DNA from: Erwinia endophytica
Lineage (GTDB): Bacteria; Pseudomonadota; Gammaproteobacteria; Enterobacterales; Enterobacteriaceae
Length of the DNA: 64,000 bases
Reading direction: 5' to 3'
Assembly (NCBI RefSeq): GCF_009295515.1
Contig: NZ_RQVV01000003.1
Location: forward strand, 62,001 to 126,000
Position 1 is the first letter of the stretch. Every line of letters starts with the position of its first letter. A program made the position numbers and the translations under genes. The notes below the pieces were generated by a model. The model was not told the origin of the DNA. It worked only from the letters and a program-made list of their open reading frames with translations, and ran no database searches. Below, in pieces: positions 56,691-64,000 of this stretch.

Positions 56691-56731
56691 ATTGTCCGGA
56701 GATTGTACAACATCGCGTACAACATTGGGGG

Positions 56732-56759
56732 TTACAATGGATTGCACATCCTGTATAAT
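56732..56759 (+). promoter_or_regulatory. rluB promoter
   Basis: TTACAA and TATAAT hexamers with a 16-bp spacer, about 90 bp before rluB. A 9-bp direct repeat, GTACAACAT (56705-56713 and 56717-56725), lies just upstream. Confidence 0.65.
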
Positions 56760-56847
56760 GGCACTCGAATTTAAATGCAACTCATTGATTTTTAAGTGTT
56801 AATTTTTATCCATTCGACGCCTGGGAAGGCGACACAGAGGTAGCTCC

Positions 56848-57714
56848 ATGAGCGAAAAATTACAAAAAGTCCTGGCGCGCGCCGGGCACGGTTCCCGCCG
56901 CGAGATTGAAAGCATGATTTCTGCCGGACGCATTAGCGTCGACGGCAAGCTGGCCACGTTAGGCGATCGTGTCGAGCCAGGCAACGCCCTGAAAATTCGT
57001 ATTGATGGTCATTTGGTCTCTGTCGCCGAATCAACGGAAACCGTTTGCCGCGTGTTGGCATACTATAAGCCGGAAGGCGAATTATGTACCCGTAACGATC
57101 CCGAAGGTCGGCCGACAGTATTTGACCGTTTGCCAAAGTTGCGAGGCGCCCGCTGGATTGCTGTTGGACGGCTGGATGTAAATACCTGCGGCCTGTTACT
57201 GTTCACAACCGATGGTGAGTTAGCGAATCGTCTGATGCACCCCAGCCGTGAAGTAGAACGGGAATATGCGGTGCGCGTATTCGGACAGGTTGATGATGAT
57301 AAACTGAAACAGTTGAGCCGTGGTGTGCAATTGGAAGATGGTCCAGCCTCGTTCAAAACCTTGAAGTTCAGTGGTGGTGAAGGCATCAACCAGTGGTACA
57401 GCGTGACGTTGACCGAAGGGCGTAACCGCGAAGTGCGGCGTCTTTGGGAGTCTGTCGGGGTGCAGGTCAGCCGGCTGATTCGTACTCGTTACGGCGATAT
57501 TGCGCTGCCTAAAGGTTTGCCGCGCGGCGGCTGGACTGAGCTGGATCTGGCGCCGATCAATTATCTGCGTGGACTGGTTGATTTACCGCCAGAAACCACC
57601 AGTAAATTGCCGGTTGAGAAAGATCGCCGTCGCACCAAGGCGAACCAGATCCGCCGTGCTGTCAAGCGTCACTCACAGGTTAGCGGTAGCCGCCGTCCGG
57701 CGAATAAACGTTAA
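56848..57714 (+). CDS. rluB: 23S rRNA pseudouridine(2605) synthase
   Basis: A 288-residue RsuA-family enzyme that isomerises U2605 of 23S rRNA. The N-terminal S4 RNA-binding domain is [18 protein letters not shown]; the catalytic Asp lies in [20 protein letters not shown]; the family motif [12 protein letters not shown] follows, and the tail is strongly basic ([18 protein letters not shown]). Start: ATG at 56848, aligned with E. coli RluB. In E. coli it is followed by btuR on the other strand; here yciK follows directly. Confidence 0.96.
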   Translation: MSEKLQKVLARAGHGSRREIESMISAGRISVDGKLATLGDRVEPGNALKIRIDGHLVSVAESTETVCRVLAYYKPEGELCTRNDPEGRPTVFDRLPKLRGARWIAVGRLDVNTCGLLLFTTDGELANRLMHPSREVEREYAVRVFGQVDDDKLKQLSRGVQLEDGPASFKTLKFSGGEGINQWYSVTLTEGRNREVRRLWESVGVQVSRLIRTRYGDIALPKGLPRGGWTELDLAPINYLRGLVDLPPETTSKLPVEKDRRRTKANQIRRAVKRHSQVSGSRRPANKR

Positions 57715-57789
57715 CACCCAAAGACGGGCGCGGTGGTTTTTCACTGCTTGTTTAAGCCTGGATATTCGTATTGAAGGCGTGAGCATTGT

Positions 57790-57826
57790 AGTGGCGGCAT
57801 CGGTTATTTTCCGCAGCGTCGCCACT
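57790..57826. terminator. Hairpin between rluB and yciK
   Basis: AGTGGCG / CGCCACT stem (7 bp) in the 120-bp gap between convergent genes. The loop is long (23 nt) and no T run follows, so this is tentative. Confidence 0.4.
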
Positions 57827-57834
57827 GAGCGTTA

Positions 57835-58596
57835 TTATTCGGCTGCACCGGGTTTACGTCCTGGCTGCGCATCAAAGCTGATACCATTCTTCCCTTTGCT
57901 GTCGTCGCCCATCAGATAAAGGTAGAGGGGCATAATATCTGCCGGAGTTTTTAATTTGTTGGCGTCTTCCTGGGGGAACGCACTGGCGCGCATTTTCGTC
58001 CGTGTGCCCCCCGGGTTGATGCAGTTTACCCGCAGATTATGATTAGCATATTCTTCCGCCAGTACCTGCATCATGCCTTCAGTCGCAAATTTGGACACGG
58101 CATACGCGCCCCAGCCCGCGCGTCCCTGTCGGCCAACACTGGAACTGGTGAACACCAATGAACCCGATGCAGATTTGAGCAATAAGGGCAGCAATGCCTG
58201 GGTCAGGAAGAATGTGGCGTTAATATTGACCTGCATCACCTGCTGCCAGACCTGCGGATTCTGCCGGTCCATCGGTGCGATATCACCCAGTATACCGGCG
58301 TTATGCAGCACGCCATCCAGCCGTGAAACATGTTGCGCCACGTCGCTGGCCAGTTGCTGACAATGCTCCGGGGTGGCGGTGTCGAAATCAAGAATAAACC
58401 AGAGTGGGGCGGGCTTGCCCTGTACGGCAATTTCGTCAGCCACGGCCTGAAGTTTTTGTCGGTTACGTCCGAGCAACAGAACCTGCGCGCCATAGCGGGC
58501 ATAAGACAGCGCGGCTTCGCGGCCGATCCCATCGCTGGCTCCGGTAACCAGAATGATACGATCGGTCAGCAGTGTGCTTTTCGGATGATAGTGCAC
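57835..58596 (-). CDS. yciK: Short-chain dehydrogenase YciK
   Basis: A 253-residue SDR oxidoreductase like E. coli YciK. Cofactor motif VTGASDGIGREAALSYA, NNAG-like HNAGILGD, catalytic Ser in FTSSSVGRQGR and Tyr-Lys in YAVSKFATEG. The substrate is unknown. In E. coli it is co-transcribed with btuR (cobalamin adenosyltransferase); no btuR follows here. Confidence 0.95.
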   Translation of the reverse strand: MHYHPKSTLLTDRIILVTGASDGIGREAALSYARYGAQVLLLGRNRQKLQAVADEIAVQGKPAPLWFILDFDTATPEHCQQLASDVAQHVSRLDGVLHNAGILGDIAPMDRQNPQVWQQVMQVNINATFFLTQALLPLLLKSASGSLVFTSSSVGRQGRAGWGAYAVSKFATEGMMQVLAEEYANHNLRVNCINPGGTRTKMRASAFPQEDANKLKTPADIMPLYLYLMGDDSKGKNGISFDAQPGRKPGAAE

Positions 58597-58803
58597 GGAG
58601 ATGTCCTCTGGCGGTAAAATGAGCAGCGAGACAATTAAGCTCTTGCTTACAATGAATAATCTGCTTTATGCCTGAAAATGGTAATTAGTTCAATGTTATC
58701 CCGGTGTAAAACTGCATTAAAACGACGCTATTCGGGCGACGCCGGTCAGCGACTCGGCTACACTAGCGGCTTTTCTAATACGATGTTAAATAAGGCGGAA
58801 TAA

Positions 58804-59853
58804 GTGGAACTACTCTCTTATTATGGACTATTTCTGGCTAAAACGATCACCGTGGTAGTGGCGATTGCTGTCATTGCTGTCCTGATTACCAATCTGGCGA
58901 TGCGTAAACGTGATCAGGGGGGACAGTTGAAACTGACGAACCTGGGTAAACGTTATCAGGAGATGAAAGATGAGATGGTGTTGGCGAGAATACCGCATCA
59001 TCAGCAGAAATTGTGGCACAAAGCGCAGAAGAAAAAAGAGAAGCTCGAAGCTAAAGCAGCAAAACAGCATGCTAAACAGGGACTGAAATCCGACGAGACG
59101 AAGCCAACGCTGTTTGTGATTGATTTTAAAGGCAGCATGGATGCTCATGAAGTCAGCTCGCTGCGTGAAGAAGTGTCTGCGGTCATGGCGGTCGCACAAC
59201 CAGAAGATGAAGTGTTGCTGCGTCTGGAAAGCCCGGGAGGAGTCGTACACGGTTACGGGCTGGCATCTTCTCAGTTGCAGCGACTGCGCGATAAAGGGAT
59301 CCGCCTGACGGTGGCTGTCGACAAAGTGGCCGCCAGTGGTGGTTATATGATGGCCTGCGTGGCGGATCGCATTGTCGCGGCGCCGTTCGCTATCATTGGA
59401 TCAATTGGTGTGGTGGCGCAAATCCCTAATTTCAACCGACTGCTGAAGCGTAACGAGATCGATATTGAATTGCATACTGCGGGGGAGTACAAACGTACGC
59501 TGACGCTGTTTGGTGAAAATACCGAACAGGGACGTGAGAAGTTTCGTGAAGATCTGAATGAAACTCATCAATTGTTCAAGCAATTTGTCCACCAGATGCG
59601 TCCTGCGTTGGATATCAGCAGAGTGGCGACGGGCGAACACTGGTTTGGTACTCAGGCGCTGGAGAAAGGACTGATTGATGCCATTGGCACCAGTGATGAC
59701 CTGATAATCGACCAGATAGCCAGTCGTGAAGTGATCTCGGTACGCTTCACTCGGCGTAAGAGCGTTATTGACCGTTTTACTCAGAGCGCCGCCAACAGCG
59801 CGGAACGAGTGCTGCTACGTTGCTGGCAGCGCGGTCAGAAGCCGTTACTGTAA
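58804..59853 (+). CDS. sohB: Inner-membrane S49 peptidase SohB
   Basis: A 349-residue SppA-like protease. The N-terminal anchor (ITVVVAIAVIAVLITNLAM) is followed by a Lys-rich coiled region and the S49 domain, with the nucleophilic Ser in DKVAASGGYMMACVAD and the general-base Lys in HTAGEYKRTLTLFGE. In E. coli it is a multicopy suppressor of degP (htrA) loss. The start is a GTG at 58804 with AAGGCGG upstream. Confidence 0.95.
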   Translation: MELLSYYGLFLAKTITVVVAIAVIAVLITNLAMRKRDQGGQLKLTNLGKRYQEMKDEMVLARIPHHQQKLWHKAQKKKEKLEAKAAKQHAKQGLKSDETKPTLFVIDFKGSMDAHEVSSLREEVSAVMAVAQPEDEVLLRLESPGGVVHGYGLASSQLQRLRDKGIRLTVAVDKVAASGGYMMACVADRIVAAPFAIIGSIGVVAQIPNFNRLLKRNEIDIELHTAGEYKRTLTLFGENTEQGREKFREDLNETHQLFKQFVHQMRPALDISRVATGEHWFGTQALEKGLIDAIGTSDDLIIDQIASREVISVRFTRRKSVIDRFTQSAANSAERVLLRCWQRGQKPLL

Positions 59854-59859
59854 TGCCGT

Positions 59860-59888
59860 TAACGCCCGTATCGCGGGCGTTATTCTTG
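59860..59888. terminator. Bidirectional terminator between sohB and yciN
   Basis: TAACGCCCG / CGGGCGTTA stem (9 bp), TATCG loop, TTCTT following on the plus strand. It overlaps the yciN stop codon. Confidence 0.8.
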
Positions 59889-60128
59889 TAAATGGTAGCG
59901 AGACGAAAGCGCTACCGCCAGAAACTTAAATACGTTAAATGCTGCCGTACTTTTCTCCCCCGGAAGTCCTTGCTCATCCAGAAAATAGTCACCACGAAAT
60001 ACCAATACGTCGCCTTTTTGTTCCACGTCAGTGGCCGTCAGTCCGGTAAAGTAATGCTCGTGCTGCGTCATCATCTCATTCGCTTTTTTCAGCAGCGCGG
60101 CCTTATCAATAGCCTCAGTCTGGTTCAC
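59880..60128 (-). CDS. yciN: YciN family protein (DUF2498)
   Basis: An 82-residue soluble protein matching E. coli YciN, most strongly in VLVFRGDYFLDEQGLPGEKSTAAFNVFKFL. Function unknown. It is convergent with sohB and divergent from topA, as in E. coli. Confidence 0.93.
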   Translation of the reverse strand: MNQTEAIDKAALLKKANEMMTQHEHYFTGLTATDVEQKGDVLVFRGDYFLDEQGLPGEKSTAAFNVFKFLAVALSSRYHLQE

Positions 60129-60536
60129 TGTTTATCTCCTTTATAAAGGTTGCTATCGCACAGTATATTACGACCACGATAAATAAGACCACCCTGTTAG
60201 CGATACGACATGTGAGGTGATTCCTTTCGTTGCTATTTCTGGCAGAAACGATGGGCAGATGCTAATTAAGTTGCGTATCAAATTTTATCAGGTAGAGTGT
60301 GGGCGTTTCGGGTTCTGGGTGTAAAACAGGCGTTACGTTTGGTGATCAGTTCGCTCAGCAGGTGGGAAAAGGTATAATTAATCAACCGGTTGACTTGCAT
60401 GTGGCTTGTGTTGACCAGACAAAAAACAACCGGGTTGAAAAACTGAAATCCGGTAGCCATATCCTTAACGCGACGAGTTTGCATCGGGCAAACAGCGCAA
60501 TTTACTCTCGGATGTTTTAATCAGGTAAAGGTAAAT
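60129..60536. other. 408-bp topA/yciN control region
   Basis: Separates divergent yciN and topA. It must hold the supercoiling-responsive topA promoters; no single promoter stands out by eye. Small frames on both strands look like chance. No RNA gene recognised. Confidence 0.4.
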
Positions 60537-63149
60537 ATGGGTAAAGCTCTCGTAATAGTTGAGTCCCCGGCAAAAGCCAAAACAATCAATAAATATCTTG
60601 GAAATGACTACGTGGTAAAGTCCAGCGTCGGTCATATTCGTGATTTGCCGACGAGTGGGTCAACAGTTAAAAAGAGCGCTGACTCTACAACCAGTAAAGC
60701 GACCAAAAAGGTAAAAAAGGACGAAAAAACGGCGTTAGTTAACCGCATGGGCGTCGATCCTTATCATGACTGGAAAGCGAATTACCAAATTCTGCCCGGC
60801 AAAGAAAAGGTGGTTTCCGAGCTAAAATCTCTGGCCGCGAATGCTGAGCATATCTATCTCGCAACGGACCTTGACCGCGAAGGGGAAGCCATTGCCTGGC
60901 ACCTGCGGGAAGTGATCGGCGGCGATGACTCGCGCTTCAGTCGTGTGGTGTTTAACGAAATTACCAAAAATGCTATTCGCCAGGCTTTCGACAAACCGGG
61001 CGAGCTGAATATTAACCGAGTAAATGCGCAACAGGCTCGTCGGTTTATGGACCGCGTGGTGGGATATATGGTTTCCCCATTGCTGTGGAAAAAAATTGCC
61101 CGGGGACTGTCGGCAGGCCGTGTTCAGTCGGTTGCTGTGCGTCTGGTGGTTGAGCGTGAGCGCGAGATTAAAGCGTTCGTTCCAGAAGAGTATTGGGAAC
61201 TGCACGCTGATTTGAACACGCCAAAAGGCAATGTGTTGCCGATGGAAGTGACTCATCAGCATGATAAACCGTTCCGTCCGGTTAACGGCGAGCAGACCCA
61301 GGCGGCGCTCAGTCTGCTGGAGAAAGCGCGTTATGTGGTGGTCGATCGTGAAGATAAGCCAACCAGCAGTAAACCTGGCGCGCCATTTATCACCTCCACA
61401 CTGCAGCAGGCAGCCAGTACCCGTCTGGGCTTCGGCGTGAAAAAAACCATGATGATGGCGCAGCGCTTGTACGAAGCGGGTCACATCACTTATATGCGTA
61501 CTGACTCTACTAATCTCAGTCAGGATGCGCTCAATATGGCGCGTGGCTACATTGAAAGCGAGTTCGGCGGCAAATATTTACCGAAAGCGCCAAACGTTTA
61601 TGCCAGCAAAGATAATTCGCAGGAAGCGCATGAAGCCATTCGTCCTTCCGATGTAGGCATATTATCTGAGCAGTTGAAGGACATGGAAACCGATGCGCAG
61701 AAACTTTATCAGTTGATTTGGCGCCAGTTTGTTGCCTGCCAGATGATGCCGGCACAATATGATTCCACGACGCTGACCGTTGCGGCAGGTGACTTCAAAT
61801 TAAAGGCGAAGGGGCGCACATTGCGTTTTGACGGCTGGACTAAAGTGATGCCCGCGCTGCGTAAAGGCGATGAAGATCGCACGTTACCGGTGATAGAGGT
61901 TGGCGAAGCGCTTGAACTGCAACTGTTGAAACCAAGTCAGCACTTCACCAAGCCGCCAGCGCGTTTCAGCGAAGCGTCACTGGTTCGCGAACTGGAAAAA
62001 CGCGGTATTGGGCGTCCTTCAACTTATGCTTCAATTATCTCGACGATTCAGGATCGTGGCTATGTGCGGATCGAAAATCGCCGTTTCTACGCCGAAAAAA
62101 TGGGTGAGATTGTCACCGACCGTCTGGAAGAGAACTTCCGCGAGCTGATGAATTACGATTTCACCGCGCACATGGAAGATAATCTGGATAAGGTCGCCAA
62201 CAACGAAGCGCAGTGGAAAAGCGTACTGGATAAGTTCTTTGCCGATTTTAGCCAGCAGTTGGAGAAGGCGGATAAGGATCCGGAAGAGGGCGGGATGCAG
62301 CCGAATCAGATGATCCTGACTGCTATCGATTGTCCGACCTGTGGGCGTAAAATGGGGATCCGTACCGCCAGTACCGGCGTATTCCTCGGGTGTTCCGGTT
62401 ATGCTCTGCCGCCAAAAGAACGTTGCAAGCAGACTATCAACCTGATCCCCGAGAATGAAGTTTTGAATATTCTCGAAGGCGACGATGCTGAAACTAATGC
62501 CCTCCGCGCTCGCCATCGCTGCAATAAATGCGGTACGGCGATGGATAGCTACCTGATTGATAATCAACGCAAGTTGCATGTTTGTGGTAATAATCCTGGC
62601 TGTGATGGTTATGAAATCGAACAAGGTGAGTTTCGCATTAAAGGCTACGATGGTCCGGTCGTCGAATGTGAGAAATGTAGCGCGGAAATGCATCTGAAAA
62701 TGGGGCGTTTCGGCAAATATATGGCTTGCACCAACGACGAGTGTAAAAATACACGTAAGATCTTGCGTAATGGCGATGTTGCTCCACCGAAAGAAGATCC
62801 GGTTCCACTGCCAGAACTGGCTTGCGAAAAGTCAGATGCTTACTTCGTATTGCGTGATGGTGCTGCAGGGGTCTTCCTGGCGGCGAACACCTTCCCTAAA
62901 TCAAGGGAAACGCGCGCTCCACTGGTAGAAGAACTGCAGCGTTTCCGGGATCGCCTGCCTGAGAAACTTCGTTACCTTGCGGATGCCCCGGCAGCGGATA
63001 ATGAAGGGAACAAATCGGTGGTGCGCTTCAGCCGCAAAACTAAACAGCAATATGTCAGTACCGAGAAAGAAGGTAAGGCAACGGGATGGTCTGCATTTTA
63101 CGTTGATGGAAAATGGGAAGTGACCAGTAAGTCCGCCACTAAAAAGTAA
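60537..63149 (+). CDS. topA: DNA topoisomerase I
   Basis: An 870-residue type IA topoisomerase that relaxes negative supercoils. The TOPRIM domain starts [20 protein letters not shown] and carries the metal triad in [18 protein letters not shown]. The active-site tyrosine is Y319 in [12 protein letters not shown], the E. coli number. Three tetracysteine zinc units follow (CPTCGRKM..., CNKCGTAM..., CEKCSAEM...) and then the C-terminal ssDNA/RNA-polymerase-binding ribbons. The length is slightly above E. coli (865). Confidence 0.97.
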   Translation: MGKALVIVESPAKAKTINKYLGNDYVVKSSVGHIRDLPTSGSTVKKSADSTTSKATKKVKKDEKTALVNRMGVDPYHDWKANYQILPGKEKVVSELKSLAANAEHIYLATDLDREGEAIAWHLREVIGGDDSRFSRVVFNEITKNAIRQAFDKPGELNINRVNAQQARRFMDRVVGYMVSPLLWKKIARGLSAGRVQSVAVRLVVEREREIKAFVPEEYWELHADLNTPKGNVLPMEVTHQHDKPFRPVNGEQTQAALSLLEKARYVVVDREDKPTSSKPGAPFITSTLQQAASTRLGFGVKKTMMMAQRLYEAGHITYMRTDSTNLSQDALNMARGYIESEFGGKYLPKAPNVYASKDNSQEAHEAIRPSDVGILSEQLKDMETDAQKLYQLIWRQFVACQMMPAQYDSTTLTVAAGDFKLKAKGRTLRFDGWTKVMPALRKGDEDRTLPVIEVGEALELQLLKPSQHFTKPPARFSEASLVRELEKRGIGRPSTYASIISTIQDRGYVRIENRRFYAEKMGEIVTDRLEENFRELMNYDFTAHMEDNLDKVANNEAQWKSVLDKFFADFSQQLEKADKDPEEGGMQPNQMILTAIDCPTCGRKMGIRTASTGVFLGCSGYALPPKERCKQTINLIPENEVLNILEGDDAETNALRARHRCNKCGTAMDSYLIDNQRKLHVCGNNPGCDGYEIEQGEFRIKGYDGPVVECEKCSAEMHLKMGRFGKYMACTNDECKNTRKILRNGDVAPPKEDPVPLPELACEKSDAYFVLRDGAAGVFLAANTFPKSRETRAPLVEELQRFRDRLPEKLRYLADAPAADNEGNKSVVRFSRKTKQQYVSTEKEGKATGWSAFYVDGKWEVTSKSATKK

Positions 63150-63160
63150 TCTAATCTTCA

Positions 63161-63180
63161 GGGCCAGTTTCCGCTGGCCC
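63161..63180 (+). terminator. topA terminator
   Basis: GGGCCAG / CTGGCCC stem (7 bp) with a TTTCCG loop, 11 bp after the stop. T tract weak. Confidence 0.6.
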
Positions 63181-63255
63181 GTTAACGTGTTGTACCCCAT
63201 ATGTGTGTTGCAGGAAGGTCGTCAGCGAGTCACTCTCCCGCCGCTTACTCGGTGT

Positions 63256-63283
63256 GACATACCGCTGTGGCCTGGCGTATGTC
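63256..63283. promoter_or_regulatory. Inverted repeat upstream of cysB
   Basis: GACATAC and GTATGTC, 14 bp apart, lie about 160 bp before cysB. It could be a regulator site or a secondary hairpin in the leader; cysB is autoregulated in E. coli, but the CysB consensus is too loose to assign by eye. Confidence 0.35.
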
Positions 63284-63416
63284 GGGTATATACATTCAGG
63301 GCTTTTTTGATATAGTTGTTATAGATATACCTTTCTTTATTATAAAATCGCATTAGTCCGATTTCCCCAGTGCTTCGGCTTATCCGTAACTGATAGCGCG
63401 GATAACTGGCGCGTGA

Positions 63417-64000
<584 letters not shown>

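Overview
The window is a chromosomal stretch from a member of the order Enterobacterales that is close to, but not, Escherichia coli. Most genes are full-length relatives of E. coli genes in recognisable local order: ydgJ-add-malY-malX/malI, ydgA-manA/fumC, ynfM/ynfL-mlc-bioD2, ynfD-ynfB/ynfA, ydfG...dcp, yciI/tonB/yciA-yciB-yciC/ompW, trp, rnm-yciO, rluB, yciK, sohB, yciN, topA and cysB. Differences from E. coli include separate trpG and trpD genes, a FabV-type enoyl reductase, an NAD-type glutamate dehydrogenase, an HpxO/XdhABC purine pathway, and no btuR or yciQ at their usual sites. This fits an Erwinia/Pantoea/Dickeya/Serratia-like lineage. The sequence alone does not let me name a genus.

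Layout. 1-10.6 kb: an oxidoreductase (cut by the window start), adenosine deaminase, the MalI-controlled malXY operon, a NylB-like serine hydrolase, ydgA and manA. 10.7-16.9 kb: fumC, an H-NS-family gene with long non-coding flanks, an AbrB-type membrane protein, two tandem YdgH/BhsA-like exported peptides, and a cysteine-rich TetR regulator next to msrA. 17.1-23.8 kb: ynfM/ynfL, mlc with a visible CRP site and Mlc operator, a second dethiobiotin synthetase, and small ynf genes. 24.0-35.1 kb: a purine-oxidation operon, guaD-xdhA-xdhB-xdhC, behind what looks like a sigma-54 promoter with an upstream dyad and a foldable leader. It is followed by ahpC-ahpF, an unknown 82-residue protein and dcp. 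This block sits between ydfG and dcp, which are neighbours in E. coli. 35.2-40.9 kb: urate hydroxylase hpxO divergent from an Asp/Glu-racemase-like protein, yeaL, glutamate dehydrogenase and fabV.

41.1-54.7 kb: yciI, tonB, yciA, yciB, yciC, a cysteine-cluster protein, ompW with a perfect FNR site, a BON-domain lipoprotein, then the complete trp operon (promoter/operator, trpL leader peptide, attenuator, trpE-G-D-CF-B-A) divergent from rnm and followed on the other side by yciO. 54.7-56.7 kb is an accessory scar: the C-terminal fragment of a tyrosine recombinase, an orphan lipoprotein, a DUF2778 (L,D-transpeptidase-like, Tlde1-type) effector gene broken by a one-base insertion, its overlapping two-helix membrane partner (candidate immunity protein), and a threonine-rich tail fragment. 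56.8-64 kb returns to the core genome: rluB, yciK, sohB, yciN, topA and the first part of cysB.

Functionally, GuaD and XdhABC would convert guanine and hypoxanthine through xanthine to urate, and HpxO would hydroxylate urate. The sigma-54 promoter suggests use of purines as nitrogen source. AhpCF downstream could remove peroxide formed in the process, although it appears to be a separate transcription unit. No CRISPR array, rRNA, tRNA or intact insertion sequence was seen.
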